Origin: Saccharothrix espanaensis DSM 44229
GTDB lineage: Bacteria > Actinomycetota > Actinomycetes > Mycobacteriales > Pseudonocardiaceae
Assembly (NCBI RefSeq): GCF_000328705.1
Contig: NC_019673.1
Location: 3,286,001 to 3,350,000 of the forward strand
DNA: 64,000 nucleotides
Direction of reading: 5' to 3'
In this document: positions 50,109 through 59,284 of the stretch, piece by piece
Layout: every line of letters starts with the position of its first letter
How positions within the stretch are numbered: the first letter of the stretch is position 1
Made by a program: the position numbers and the translations under genes
The notes under the pieces: generated by a model
Seen by the model: only the letters and a program-made list of their open reading frames with translations
Told to the model about the DNA's origin: nothing
The model's database searches: none

Positions 50109-51107
50109 CTAGGCACCGGCTCGGCCCGCGTCGACCCTGAGGCTCGACGGCAACGGCTGGTGCAGCCGGAAGGCCGGCACGCGGCGGGTGCGTGCCTCGC
50201 TCCGGTAGCGGCCCGGAGTCCGCCCGTGGGCACGGGTGAATGCGCGGGAGAACGCCGGCACCGACCCGTACCCGACGGCGGAGGCGATCGCCTCCAGGGA
50301 GTCGTGCGTGTCGCGCAGGCGGACCGCGGCCAGATCCATCCGCCAGTTCGCCAGGTACGCGGCTGGGGTCGCGCCGGTGGCCGCCGGGAACCGACGCGCG
50401 AGGGTCGCCCTGGAGACCGAGATGGCCGCCGCCAGCGTCGCCGTCGTCCACGGCGTCGCCGGGTCCTCGTGCAGGCATTCGAGCGCCTTGCCGACCACGG
50501 GGTCGTGGAGCGCGCCCAGCCACGTGCCGAGGCAGGCCGGGGGATCCTCGGCCAGCCAGGCTCGCAGCATCTGCACCAGCACCACGTCGACCAGGCTCTT
50601 GAGGACCGTCCGGGTGGCGATCTGCGGGTGGGCGAGCTCCCGGGCGAGCATGCGCACGGTGTCGTCCAGGCCGGTCGTGCCGGTCTCCGCCCGCACGTGC
50701 ACGATGCCGGGCAGGATCGCCAGCACCTGCGTGAGCGCGGCCGGATCGCAGTCGTAGTGGATGGTCACGATCCGGGTGGTGGCCGGCGACGACCCGAGCC
50801 GGATCAGATCACCGTCGCCGCGCCCGCGGGCCGTGGCGTGCTCGCGCCTGTCGGTCCCCTCCGGATCCACAGGCTCGTCGCCGAGGCCGTGCGGGGTGCC
50901 GGCCGGAAGCAGCACGACGTCGTCGCCGGCCAGCTCCACCGGCTCGCTGCCCGGCACCGTGAGCCAGGCCCGGCCCGCGGTCACCGCGTGCAGGGCAACC
51001 CCCGGATAGTCGTCCAGGACGACCGCCCAGCGACCGCCGGCCTCGATTCGGGTGCTCAGCGTCCCCTTGACGCCCGAGACGTCCAGCACGTCACTGAAGG
51101 GATCCAC
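50109..51107 (-). CDS. AraC-family regulator with cupin sensor domain
   Basis: 332 residues. The N-terminal cupin_6 domain (V-D-P-F-S-D-V-L-D-V; GVALHAVTAGRAWLTVPG, VELAGDDVVLLPAGTPH) is followed by two AraC HTH motifs (TTATLAAAISVSRATLARRF near 232-251, and AIASAVGYGSVPAFSRAF, YLANWRMDLA). GTG 51107 chosen because V-D-P-F/L begins most homologues. Divergent from the enoyl-CoA hydratase, which it may control. Both sit between inverted IS remnants. Confidence 0.88.
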   Translation of the reverse strand: MDPFSDVLDVSGVKGTLSTRIEAGGRWAVVLDDYPGVALHAVTAGRAWLTVPGSEPVELAGDDVVLLPAGTPHGLGDEPVDPEGTDRREHATARGRGDGDLIRLGSSPATTRIVTIHYDCDPAALTQVLAILPGIVHVRAETGTTGLDDTVRMLARELAHPQIATRTVLKSLVDVVLVQMLRAWLAEDPPACLGTWLGALHDPVVGKALECLHEDPATPWTTATLAAAISVSRATLARRFPAATGATPAAYLANWRMDLAAVRLRDTHDSLEAIASAVGYGSVPAFSRAFTRAHGRTPGRYRSEARTRRVPAFRLHQPLPSSLRVDAGRAGA

Positions 51108-51199
51108 CGTGCCACGGTAGCTTCCTGCCAGAGGCTGAGGCAACTAATCAATATGTTGCGAGATGTGAACATTGCTTGACTCAGCATCCGATACATACG

Positions 51200-51214
51200 G
51201 TTCATGTCATGAAC
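51200..51214. promoter_or_regulatory. 15-bp palindrome at the hydratase start
   Basis: GTTCATG-T-CATGAAC, a perfect 7-1-7 inverted repeat overlapping the ATG at 51209. Together with TTGACT at 51176 and the unusually AT-rich 51140-51200 it marks a likely regulated promoter. The binding protein is not shown. Confidence 0.4.
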
Positions 51215-52072
51215 TATCACGACTGGACCGGCCTTACCGTCAACGTCGCCGATGGGGTCGCGACCGTGACCCTCGACCATCCGCCCCTCAACCTCATGGA
51301 CGGCGTGCTGCTGCCCTCGCTGCGCGGGTTCGTGCGGCAGGTTCGCGACGACGCGGCCGTGCGCGTCATCGTGTTCCAGAGCGCCGACGAAGAGTTCTTC
51401 AGTGCGCACGGCGACATGGGCTACCTCACCGACCCGGACGCCCTGCCCGCTGCCACCCGCGCCGCGCTCGCCGCCGCGCCGGACACGCCGGTTCCGGACG
51501 GCCTGAACATCATCCAGGCGTTGGGCGTGGAGGTGCGCGCTCTTCCGCAGATCACCATCGGCAAGATCGCCGGCTTCGCGCGCGGCGCCGGCAACGAGTT
51601 CCTCATGTCCCTCGACATGAGGTTCGCGGCGATCGGCCGCTCGGGTCAGGCCCAGCCCGAGTCGCTGCTGGGCATCCTCCCCGGTGGCGGCGGCACGCTG
51701 AACACGACCCGACTGGTCGGGCGGGCCCGGGCCCTGGAACTGGTCGTCGGCGGGCAGCTCGTGGACGCTGAGGTGGCCGAGCGGTACGGCCTGGTCAACC
51801 GCGCCCTGCCCGCCGCCGACCTGGACGCGTTCGTCGACGCCCTGGCACGCCGGATCGCACGCGTACGCCCCAAGGTCGTCGCCGAGATCAAGAGCACCGT
51901 CGACGCGGTGGCGCCGGGCATCTCGCACGAGGCGTACAAGGTGGAGAACGCCTCGCTGTACGCGCTGTTCAGCGACGAGGTCGTCGCCACCGCACGCCGG
52001 CAACTCACCGCAGGCGTGCAGACCCGCGACGGCGAGCGGGACCTCGAAGGACTGCTCGACCGCATCGCCTAG
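51209..52072 (+). CDS. Enoyl-CoA hydratase/isomerase family protein
   Basis: 287 residues from ATG 51209 (M-N-Y-H-D-W-T-G-L-T-V). Crotonase fold: ATVTLDHPPLNLMDG near 18-32, oxyanion-hole segments FFSAHGDMGYL near 67 and IAGFARGAGNEFLMSLDMRF near 118, PESLLGILPGGGGTLNTTRL near 150, and VVGGQLVDAEVAERYGLVN. Acts on an acyl-CoA thioester; the reaction is undetermined. The TAG stop lies within the CTAG flank of the second IS remnant. Confidence 0.88.
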   Translation: MNYHDWTGLTVNVADGVATVTLDHPPLNLMDGVLLPSLRGFVRQVRDDAAVRVIVFQSADEEFFSAHGDMGYLTDPDALPAATRAALAAAPDTPVPDGLNIIQALGVEVRALPQITIGKIAGFARGAGNEFLMSLDMRFAAIGRSGQAQPESLLGILPGGGGTLNTTRLVGRARALELVVGGQLVDAEVAERYGLVNRALPAADLDAFVDALARRIARVRPKVVAEIKSTVDAVAPGISHEAYKVENASLYALFSDEVVATARRQLTAGVQTRDGERDLEGLLDRIA

Positions 52073-52756
52073 TGGGACTTCGTTAGGTCGAGTGTTGGGG
52101 TGTGATCTTCTGGGGCGGTGAGGCCGGAGGAGATGGCGCTGGTTCGCCCGGCGTGACCGGAGGGGCAAGGGCGGGACCGGCGGTTGTTCCCGCCCGGGTC
52201 CCGGGACGACCGCAAGGCCGCCGACCCGGACCGGGCCGCCTAAACCCGGCGCGGGAGGCAGCGGTGTGCGATCCCCGGCGACCAACGGCACCGGGAGAAG
52301 TGGCGGCCGGCACTGGACATGATCGACGAACCCACCGGCCGCGGACCGGCCTACGCGGTGGCGGTCGACCCGATCGCCACCGCGTAGGTCGGTCCGCGGC
52401 GGTGCCGGTCACACCCGCCTACGGCCGGACCGGCCGGCGACCCGAACCCCGCCACCCCGACCCGCCCGTCGACCTGGGGACCCTGACCACGGCCGCGGGC
52501 CGGTCGGCGGGGAAGTCCGTCGTCCGGCGCCACGGCACCCACCAGAGCCCGACCAACCGGCACCCTCGCCCCCGTCGCCCAGGCCGTCCGCACCAAGCTC
52601 CGCCGCACCCACAAGCCCCCGCGCAAGGCCGACCCTCAACGCCGCCCTGCGCCACCTCCAACACCCACTCGCGGTCTGCACCAGGCCACTGCCACACCCG
52701 CCGACAACACGTCCAGACACAAACAGCCCCACAAAACCGCACCCAACGAAGTCCTA
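52073..52756 (+). mobile_element. IS701-like insertion sequence remnant (copy 2, inverted)
   Basis: 684 bp flanked by CTAG. Ends TGGGACTTCGTTAGGTCGAG and, inverted, TAGGACTTCGTTGGGTGCGG match those of copy 1 in reverse order. Internal sequence is strongly similar to copy 1 read from the opposite strand (shared VPGRPQGRRPG, VCDPRRPTAPGEV, RSAGKSVVRRHGTHQS in a shadow frame). No working transposase frame; the N-terminal coding part is mostly deleted. Confidence 0.7.
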
Positions 52757-52862
52757 CTAGCGGGCCGGATCGCGCCTTGGGCGTGCCGGTCGGTGCAACC
52801 GCCCGCCCGGTCCGTCCCGTCCTGGTACCGACGGACAAGTCGGCGCGAGGAGGTCGGGACCG

Positions 52863-53423
52863 GTGAACCGGGTGGTGCTCGCAGTGCTGGTGGCGGGGGC
52901 GTTCGCGGTGGGTGGCTGTGGTGCCGGGAAGGGGCCGGAGCAGGTCGCGGAAGACCTGCCGAAACCCACGTCGTCCTCGGTGACGCCGACCAACGACCCG
53001 GCGGCCGAAGCCGCCGCGTCCGCGCTCGGACCGCTGCTGGAGACCGGGTTCCCGCAGACCTACGCCGGGCTGCGGCTCGTCGGCGACCGGGTCGTCGTCT
53101 ACCGCCTGCCGGACCAGGCCCTGGACGACGCGGCGCGCGCCGCCGCGCACGGGGCTCGGCTGGAGCTGTCCGACGCGAAGTTCCCGTTGAGCCGGCTCAA
53201 GGAGGTCGCCGAGCGGATCGACGCCGACGCCGAGTACTGGAAGGGCAGGAACGTGCGGATCTCCACGTGGGGCCCGGCGGTGGACGGCTCGGCGGTCGAC
53301 GTGACGACCGTGGACGGCAGCGACGCCGACCGGGCGGCGCTGGCCGAGCGCTACGGCGCGGACGTCATCCGGCTGTCGAAGGGCGACTTCCCGACCACCG
53401 CCCCGGCTCCCGCGACGACGTGA
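52863..53423 (+). CDS. Putative lipoprotein
   Basis: 186 residues. N-terminal NRVVLAVLVAGAFAVGGC is a lipoprotein signal with the lipid-bearing Cys near residue 19. A Ser/Thr/Pro linker follows, then a compact domain (TYAGLRLVGDRVVVYRLPD, LSRLKEVAERIDADAEYW, YGADVIRLSKGDFP). No family recognised. GTG follows a GAGGAGG site. Its 3' end overlaps the converging regulator gene by 59 nt. Confidence 0.75.
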   Translation: MNRVVLAVLVAGAFAVGGCGAGKGPEQVAEDLPKPTSSSVTPTNDPAAEAAASALGPLLETGFPQTYAGLRLVGDRVVVYRLPDQALDDAARAAAHGARLELSDAKFPLSRLKEVAERIDADAEYWKGRNVRISTWGPAVDGSAVDVTTVDGSDADRAALAERYGADVIRLSKGDFPTTAPAPATT

Positions 53424-54339
53424 CCGCGACGGCCATCGCGGTTCCGGGCCCCCGGCGCTCCAGGCCGTCGAGGATCGAGCGCAGGCCCAGTTCGAACAGG
53501 GCGTCCAGGTCGAGGTCGTAGCCGGTCTCGGCGAAGGTCGACATGATCCGGGCGAACGTCGGGTGGGCCGGCGCGAGGCGGCCCAGGTTGCGGGCCTGGC
53601 CGTCCATCCACTGCTCGGTCGACAGGCCGGTGGCCCCCTCCGCCTGCGCCTCCCGCTCCAGGTGCACCGAGAGCCCCAGGACGTGGCTGTAGAGCAGGAC
53701 GTTCAGGTCGAACGTGGTCGTCGGGTCCAGTCCCAGCTCGGACAGGCCGGTCAGGGTCCACTCCGAGTAGGCCAGCAGGCTCGGCACCAGCATGGGCCGG
53801 GTCAGCGGGCCGAGCTGCGCCAGCCACGGGTGCGCGCGGTGCAGCTCCCACAGCGCCCGGACGCCCACCTCCACGCGCGCCCGCCAGTGCGCGGGCGGGT
53901 GCACGGGCAGTGAGGTCTCGCTGAACACCGCGTCGGCCATCATCAGCACGAGGTCGCCCTTGCTCGCCACGTGGCGGTAGGGCGACATCGCCGCGACGCC
54001 GAGCCGGGCCGCGATGCCGCGCATCGACAGCGCCGCGAGCCCTTCGGCGTCCGCGATGTCGATCGCCGCCCGGACGACCCGTTCCCGGGTCAGTTCGCGT
54101 TCGGGTGCCGCCGCACGCGGTCGCGGGCGGTCGGCGGCGACCACCGTGCCGACCCGGGGTTGCGTCTCGACCAGGCCGTTCTGGCGCAGCGTGGTCAGCG
54201 CCTTGGTGGCGGTGGCCAGCGCGACCTCCCACTCCTTGGCGACCTGCCGGGCCGACGGCACCCGGTCGCCCGGCGCCAGCTCGCCGGCGGTGATCCGGCG
54301 GGTGATCTCGGCGACGATCCGCTGGTAGGGCGGGATCAT
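53365..54339 (-). CDS. GntR-TetR fusion transcriptional regulator
   Basis: 324 residues. Residues 1-70 form a GntR winged helix (VAEITRRITAGELAPGDRVP, AKEWEVALATATKAL). Residues 83-130 form a TetR-type HTH (ERVVRAAIDIADAEGLAALS, LGVAAMSPYRHVASKGDL) followed by a TetR_C-like ligand domain. Two DNA-binding heads in one protein are seen in some actinobacteria. ATG preceded by AGGAGG. Divergent from a flavin monooxygenase across a region rich in GTACTAGTAC-type repeats, so it probably represses both. Confidence 0.88.
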   Translation of the reverse strand: MIPPYQRIVAEITRRITAGELAPGDRVPSARQVAKEWEVALATATKALTTLRQNGLVETQPRVGTVVAADRPRPRAAAPERELTRERVVRAAIDIADAEGLAALSMRGIAARLGVAAMSPYRHVASKGDLVLMMADAVFSETSLPVHPPAHWRARVEVGVRALWELHRAHPWLAQLGPLTRPMLVPSLLAYSEWTLTGLSELGLDPTTTFDLNVLLYSHVLGLSVHLEREAQAEGATGLSTEQWMDGQARNLGRLAPAHPTFARIMSTFAETGYDLDLDALFELGLRSILDGLERRGPGTAMAVAVTSSREPGRWSGSRPSTAG

Positions 54340-54353
54340 GTCGTGCCTCCTCT

Positions 54354-54365
54354 TGTACTAGTACA
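54354..54365. promoter_or_regulatory. Operator palindrome TGTACTAGTACA
   Basis: Perfect 12-bp palindrome 15 nt upstream of the regulator ATG. Its right half, CTAGTACAG, recurs at 54406-54414. Confidence 0.5.
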
Positions 54366-54405
54366 GAACCTACCAGGACAAAGGCCCTGACCAGGGGTTA
54401 CTGAG

Positions 54406-54414
54406 CTAGTACAG
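54406..54414. promoter_or_regulatory. Second operator half-site CTAGTACAG
   Basis: Exact copy of 54358-54366, just upstream of the monooxygenase -35. A related GCTGT/ACAGC inverted repeat follows at 54426-54439. Confidence 0.4.
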
Positions 54415-54416
54415 CG

Positions 54417-54446
54417 TTGGTCAGTGCTGTGCGTACAGCGTAAATT
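54417..54446 (+). promoter_or_regulatory. Monooxygenase promoter
   Basis: TTGGTC (54417-54422) and TAAATT (54441-54446) with an 18-nt spacer, about 33 nt before the ATG. The GCTGT-GCGT-ACAGC inverted repeat lies in the spacer. Confidence 0.45.
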
Positions 54447-54478
54447 CAGCGCCGTACCCACCGCTGAAGGAGACCCCG

Positions 54479-55591
54479 ATGAAGACCGCGCTCATCTCCG
54501 GTGCCGGCCCCGCAGGTCTGACCGCCGCCCACTGGCTGCGCCGCAACGGCTACGCGCCCACCGTCGTGGAGCGCGCGCCCGGCCCGCGCCCCGGCGGCCA
54601 GGCGATCGACGTCCGGGGCGTCGCCCTCGACGTGCTGGACCGGATGGACCTGCTCACGCAAGCCGGTGAGCTGCGCACCCGGCTGCGCGGCATGGCGATG
54701 CTCGACGCGCAGGGCAACGAGCAGTGGCGCTCGACCGAGATGACCCTCAGCGCCGGCCGGCTCGACAGCGACGACATCGAGGTCCTGCGCGACGACCTCG
54801 CCGCCTTGCTGCACACCCGTGCCCGCGACGGCGTCGAGTACCTGTTCGGCGACGCGATCACGGCCCTCGACCAGGACGACGACGGCGTGCGCGTCACCTT
54901 CCGCGAGGCCGCGCCCCGCACGTTCGACCTGGTCGTCGGAGCGGACGGCCTGCACTCGGCGGTCCGGCGGCTGGCGTTCGGCCCGGAAGAGCAGTTCGTG
55001 CACCACCTCGGCGCGTACGTGGGCGTGTTCAGCACCGAGAACTTCCTCGACCTGGAGGACTGGCAGGTGTGGGTGCACAACGACACCCGCACCGCGAGCT
55101 ACTGCCTCTACCCGGCCCGTGACAACACCGAACTGCGCGCCACCCTCGGCTTCGCCGCGGACCCGCTCGACCACGACCGGCACGACGTCGACGGGCAGAA
55201 GGCGCTCATCGCCGAGCGGCTGGCCGACCTCGGCTGGGAGACCCCGAGGCTGCTCAAGGCGATGTGGGCCGCGCCGGAGTTCTACTTCGACGCGATGGCC
55301 CAGGTGCGCCTGGACGAGTGGTCGCGCGGCCGGGTCGTGCTGATCGGCGACGCCGCGCACTGCCCGTCCCCGCTGTCCGGCCAGGGCACCAGCCTGGCGC
55401 TGGTGGGCGCGTACGTGCTGGCCGACGAACTCGGCCGGTCCGACGACCACCGCACCGCACTGGCCCGCTACGAGGAGCGGCTGCGGCCGTTCGTGGCGCT
55501 CAACCAGGCGCTGGCCACGGAGAACCCGGGGCAGGGCGCGTCGGAGGAGTCGATGGCGGCCGCCAAGCGCGCGATCAGCCTGGACGCCTGA
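54479..55591 (+). CDS. FAD-dependent monooxygenase (TetX/PHBH-like)
   Basis: 370 residues. GAGPAGLTAAHWLRRNG at 8-24 binds FAD, the middle motif VVGADGLHSAVRR lies near 157, and the GD motif GRVVLIGDAAHCPSPLSGQG near 284-303. No C-terminal thioredoxin-like extension, so it belongs to the short TetX-like group. Hydroxylates or inactivates a small aromatic compound or drug. ATG follows AAGGAGA. Pairing with a drug-type repressor suggests inducible detoxification. Confidence 0.9.
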   Translation: MKTALISGAGPAGLTAAHWLRRNGYAPTVVERAPGPRPGGQAIDVRGVALDVLDRMDLLTQAGELRTRLRGMAMLDAQGNEQWRSTEMTLSAGRLDSDDIEVLRDDLAALLHTRARDGVEYLFGDAITALDQDDDGVRVTFREAAPRTFDLVVGADGLHSAVRRLAFGPEEQFVHHLGAYVGVFSTENFLDLEDWQVWVHNDTRTASYCLYPARDNTELRATLGFAADPLDHDRHDVDGQKALIAERLADLGWETPRLLKAMWAAPEFYFDAMAQVRLDEWSRGRVVLIGDAAHCPSPLSGQGTSLALVGAYVLADELGRSDDHRTALARYEERLRPFVALNQALATENPGQGASEESMAAAKRAISLDA

Positions 55592-55859
55592 ACCAGGAGC
55601 CGGCCCGCTGGACCACCTCCACCAGTAGGCCGAAGCCGCCTGCCGGAGCCGTTTCACGTGGGTCGGGGCGGTGGCCTGCCGGGATTCGCTCGGTCGTGGT
55701 CCACCTGGTCACCCTCGTCCGGTGGTCGCGCTCCTCGCGGAGTACCGAAGTCCCGCGACCCTCGCGCCTGCGTCGTTGGTGGGCAGTCCGCCGAAAGAGC
55801 GCTGGGCACCGGGTGCGGCCGGCACACTCGCCCTTCGGTTCCGGCCACCGGAGGTGCGG

Positions 55860-56477
55860 GTGTCGCCTGAGCACAGGGATGTCGCCGTTTGGCTGGCGGT
55901 GGCGTTGGCGGGAATGCCGCTGCTCTACGGGATCCAGTTCGGATTCGCCTGGCTGGCCGGGCTGGTGCCGGGCCTGCCGTGGCTGTACTTCGTGTTCGCG
56001 GTCCCGGTCATCGCGCTGCCCGCGGCCGCGAACGTCGCGCCCTCGGCGGTGATGGACCTCAAGTCGGACCACCACCCGACGGTGGTCGTCGCTGCGGTGG
56101 CGGTCGCGGTGGCCGCGATCAGCTTCGTCATCCTCGCGCCGGGGCACGCCCTGTCGACCAGGGGAGACGTGGAGACGTGCGCTGTCGAGCGGTTCGACTA
56201 CCGGCCCACGCACGACGACGGGCGGGACGACTTCGCGGTGCTGACGTGCCCGAGCGGCCGCTCGTCGACCACCTTCCAGACGTTCGACCTCGACGTCGGG
56301 GATCGGATCCCGGTGGCCTTCCACCCCGACGACCCGGGCATGTCGCTGGTCGCGGACCGCCCCGCGTTCCGCGTCCTGCGCCAGGTCGCCTGGGTGAGTT
56401 CCGCCGTGGTCGTGGCAGCCCACCTCGTCAGCGGCTGGTGGTTCCTCCTCAACCGCCGCCGCTCCCGGACGCCCTAG
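55860..56477 (+). CDS. Membrane protein of unknown function
   Basis: 205 residues from GTG 55860, which follows GGAGG by 5 nt. Three or four helices ([73 protein letters not shown]) flank a ~70-residue extracytoplasmic domain with paired cysteines ([22 protein letters not shown]). Not recognised. It meets ctaD head-on, and both TAG stops share CTAG at 56474-56477. Confidence 0.7.
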   Translation: MSPEHRDVAVWLAVALAGMPLLYGIQFGFAWLAGLVPGLPWLYFVFAVPVIALPAAANVAPSAVMDLKSDHHPTVVVAAVAVAVAAISFVILAPGHALSTRGDVETCAVERFDYRPTHDDGRDDFAVLTCPSGRSSTTFQTFDLDVGDRIPVAFHPDDPGMSLVADRPAFRVLRQVAWVSSAVVVAAHLVSGWWFLLNRRRSRTP

Positions 56478-58237
56478 TCGGGTTTCGACGTGCGGTCGGT
56501 CGGCGCGAGCGCGGCCTCCGTCGTCTCGTCCGGTCGGACGCGTCGTCGACCCGGCTTGGCCAACGAGAAGTGCGCTTCCTCGCGCATCCGCTCGACCATG
56601 TGCGGGTAGTGCAGTTCGAACGCCGGGCGCTCCGAGCGGATCCGGGGCAGTTCGGTGAAGTTGTGCCGGGGCGGCGGGCAGGAGGTCGCCCACTCCAGCG
56701 AGTTGCCGAACCCCCACGGGTGGTCGCGTTCCGCCGGGTCGCCGAACCGGTAGCTGCGGAACACGTTCCACACGAACGGCAGCACCGACGCGCCGAGCAG
56801 GAACGCGCCGACCGTCGACACGGTGTTCATCGTGGTGAAGCCGTCCGACGGCAGGTAGTCCGCGTACCGGCGCGGGAAGCCGATGTTGCCCAACCAGTGC
56901 TGGATCAGGAACGTCAGGTGGAAGCCGATGAACGTGGTCCAGAAGTGCAGCTTGCCCAGCGGCTCGTCGAGCATCCGGCCGGTCATCTTCGGAAACCAGA
57001 AGTAGATCCCCGCGTAGGTGGCGAACACGATCGTGCCGAACAGGACATAGTGGAAGTGCGCCACCACGAAATACGTGTCGGTGACGTGGAAGTCCAGCGG
57101 CGGCGACGCCAGCAGGATGCCGGTCAGCCCGCCCAGCAGGAACGTGACCAGGAACCCGATGCTGAACAGCATCGGCGTCTCGAACGACAGCCGCCCCCGC
57201 CACATGGTGCCGATCCAGTTGAAGAACTTGATGCCGGTGGGCACCGCGATCAGGAACGTCATCAGCGAGAAGAACGGCAGCAGCACCGCGCCGGTGGCGA
57301 ACATGTGGTGCGCCCACACCGCCACCGACAGCGCCGCGATCGCGAACGTGGCGAACACCAGTCCTTTGTAGCCGAACAGCGGTTTGCGGCTGAACACCGG
57401 GAAGATCTCGCTGACGATGCCGAAGAACGGCAGCGCCACGATGTACACCTCGGGGTGCCCGAAGAACCAGAACAGGTGCTGCCACAGGATCACGCCGCCG
57501 TTGGCCGGGTCGAACACGTGCGCGCCCAGGTGCCGGTCCGCCGCCAGGCCCATCAGCGCCGCGGTCAGGATCGGGAACGCCAGCAGGATCAGGATGCTGG
57601 TGACGAAGATGTTCCAGGTGAAGATCGGCATCCGGAACATGGTCATGCCGGGCGCGCGCAGGCAGCACACCGTGGTCACCATGTTCACCCCGCCCAGGAT
57701 CGTGCCCAGGCCGCTCACCGCCAGGCCCATGATCCACAGGTCCGCGCCGATGCCGGGGGAGTGCACGGCGTCGGACAGCGGCGTGTAGGCGGTCCAGCCG
57801 AAGTCCGCCGCGCCGCCCGGCGTGACGAACCCCATCAGCACCATCGTGCCGCCGAACAGGTACAGCCAGTACGACAGCGCGTTCAGCCGCGGGAACGCCA
57901 CGTCCGGCGCGCCGATCTGCAACGGCAGGACGTAGTTGGCGAACCCGAACAGGATCGGCGTCGCGTAGAGCAGCAGCATGATCGTGCCGTGCATGGTGAA
58001 CAACTGGTTGTACTGCTCGGTGGACAGGAACTGGAGCCCCGGCCGGGCCAGCTCGGCGCGGATCAGCAGCGCCAGCAGGCCGCCGATCATGAAGAACACG
58101 AACGAGGTCGTCAGGTAGAGCAGGCCGATCTGCTTCGGGTCGGTGGTCTTGAGCAGACCGAGCAGCACCCCGCCCAACGGGCGTCGCCGCGCCGCACCGG
58201 GGTGCGCGACCACGGGCTCCGGCTTGAGCGCGGTCAT
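56474..58237 (-). CDS. ctaD: Cytochrome c oxidase subunit I (aa3 type)
   Basis: 587 residues, twelve-helix haem-copper oxidase core. Haem a ligand region [15 protein letters not shown], CuB/Tyr crosslink segment [14 protein letters not shown], CuB histidines HHMFATG, the K-channel lysine in [10 protein letters not shown], and the haem pair HFHYVLFG. Reduces O2 and pumps protons in the plasma membrane. ATG 58237 follows AGGAGG. No other oxidase subunit genes lie in the window, consistent with the isolated ctaD seen in many actinobacteria. Confidence 0.96.
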   Translation of the reverse strand: MTALKPEPVVAHPGAARRRPLGGVLLGLLKTTDPKQIGLLYLTTSFVFFMIGGLLALLIRAELARPGLQFLSTEQYNQLFTMHGTIMLLLYATPILFGFANYVLPLQIGAPDVAFPRLNALSYWLYLFGGTMVLMGFVTPGGAADFGWTAYTPLSDAVHSPGIGADLWIMGLAVSGLGTILGGVNMVTTVCCLRAPGMTMFRMPIFTWNIFVTSILILLAFPILTAALMGLAADRHLGAHVFDPANGGVILWQHLFWFFGHPEVYIVALPFFGIVSEIFPVFSRKPLFGYKGLVFATFAIAALSVAVWAHHMFATGAVLLPFFSLMTFLIAVPTGIKFFNWIGTMWRGRLSFETPMLFSIGFLVTFLLGGLTGILLASPPLDFHVTDTYFVVAHFHYVLFGTIVFATYAGIYFWFPKMTGRMLDEPLGKLHFWTTFIGFHLTFLIQHWLGNIGFPRRYADYLPSDGFTTMNTVSTVGAFLLGASVLPFVWNVFRSYRFGDPAERDHPWGFGNSLEWATSCPPPRHNFTELPRIRSERPAFELHYPHMVERMREEAHFSLAKPGRRRVRPDETTEAALAPTDRTSKPD

Positions 58238-58308
58238 GCAACCGCCTCCTCGTCCCGATGGCGTGGGCCACCTCACATGGTCCACCTGATCGGCTACCGG
58301 GGCAATCA

Positions 58309-58360
58309 CTCGGCCAGGCAGTCGCTCAGCCAGGCAAGTGCTCAGCCAGGCAGTCGCTCG
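58309..58360. repeat. 16-bp tandem repeat spanning the SPFH gene end
   Basis: Three units of CTCAGCCAGGCAGTCG type (58309, 58325, 58341) plus a partial fourth. The SPFH stop codon lies in the third unit, so the repeat shapes that protein's extreme C-terminus and the ctaD upstream region. Confidence 0.65.
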
Positions 58361-59202
58361 GCCGACGCCCGCGGTCCGGGAGGCACGCTGCGCTGCTCGT
58401 CCACCGGGGGTTCCGGCGGGGGTGCCTGGCCGGGTTCCTGCCGGGTGATCTGCTCGGACGCGCGTTCCAGGAACCGCAGCAGCTCGACCGGGAACGGCAG
58501 CACCAGGGTCGAGTTCTTCTCCGCCGCCACCTCGACGATGGTCTGCAGCAGCCGGAGTTGCAGCGCGGCGGGCGTCGCGGCCATCTGCGCGGCCGCCTCG
58601 GACAGCTTCTTCGACGCCTGCAGCTCGCCGTCGGCGGTGATGACCCGGGCCCGCCGCTCACGCTCCGCTTCCGCCTGCCGCGACATCGACCGCTTCATGC
58701 CCTCCGGCAGCGCGACGTCCTTGATCTCCACCCGGTCGATCTCGACGCCCCAGGACAGCGCCGGGTTGTCGATCATCAGCTCCAGCCCCTGGTTCAGCCG
58801 CTCCCGGTTGGACAGCAGGTCGTCCAGCTCGCTCTTGCCGATGATGGACCGCAGCGACGTCTGGGCGACCTGGAGCACGGCGAACCGGTAGTCCTCGATG
58901 GTGACGACCGCCTTCACCGGGTCGGCCACCTTGAAGTACACGACCGCGTCGACACGGACCGTGACGTTGTCCCGGGTGATGCCGTCCTGCGCCGGGATCG
59001 GCAGGGTGACGATCTGGAGGTTGACCTTCTTCAGCCGGTCGACCACCGGCACGACCAGGGTCAGGCCCGGCCCGCGCAGCGCCGGCCGCACCCGGCCGAA
59101 GCGGAACACCAGCCCCTGCTCGTACTGCTTGACCACCCGCGCACTGGCGCCCAGGCCCAGCGCGGCGGCTCCGAGGACGGCTAACACGATGTCGAGGATC
59201 AT
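58342..59202 (-). CDS. SPFH/Band 7 (stomatin/slipin-like) membrane protein
   Basis: 286 residues. One N-terminal helix ([18 protein letters not shown]), then the Band 7 domain (~20-190; [74 protein letters not shown]). A charged coiled coil with [20 protein letters not shown] follows, then a Pro/Glu-rich tail. Organises membrane domains and often pairs with NfeD, which is absent here. ATG 59202 is favoured because GGGAG lies 9 nt upstream; ATGs at 59208 and 59211 sit too close to it. Confidence 0.9.
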   Translation of the reverse strand: MILDIVLAVLGAAALGLGASARVVKQYEQGLVFRFGRVRPALRGPGLTLVVPVVDRLKKVNLQIVTLPIPAQDGITRDNVTVRVDAVVYFKVADPVKAVVTIEDYRFAVLQVAQTSLRSIIGKSELDDLLSNRERLNQGLELMIDNPALSWGVEIDRVEIKDVALPEGMKRSMSRQAEAERERRARVITADGELQASKKLSEAAAQMAATPAALQLRLLQTIVEVAAEKNSTLVLPFPVELLRFLERASEQITRQEPGQAPPPEPPVDEQRSVPPGPRASAERLPG

Positions 59203-59271
59203 GGCCATCATCTCCCACGTTCAGGGTACGCCGACGTCCCGCCAGGCGGACGCCCGCTTGAACTGGCGAGT

Positions 59272-59277
59272 TAGGGT
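59272..59277 (+). promoter_or_regulatory. -10 box of a likely leaderless mshC promoter
   Basis: TAGGGT is 7 nt from the ATG at 59285 (spacer CGAACCC), with no Shine-Dalgarno site. Confidence 0.4.
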
Positions 59278-59284
59278 CGAACCC

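Larger units (their letters stand above)
48982..52760. mobile_element. Composite-transposon-like segment
   Basis: Two related IS701-like remnants in inverted orientation (48986-49868 and 52073-52756) bracket an AraC regulator and an enoyl-CoA hydratase. CTAG flanks all four IS ends (48982, 49869, 52069, 52757). Both IS copies are internally deleted, so the unit is fossil and immobile by itself. Movement as a unit is inferred. Confidence 0.5.

Noticed and set aside
48982-52866. Long Arg/Pro-rich frames inside the two IS remnants
   Set aside because: They are off-frame readings of decayed transposase DNA; only the first ~65 residues on the minus strand near 49570-49764 look like real transposase.
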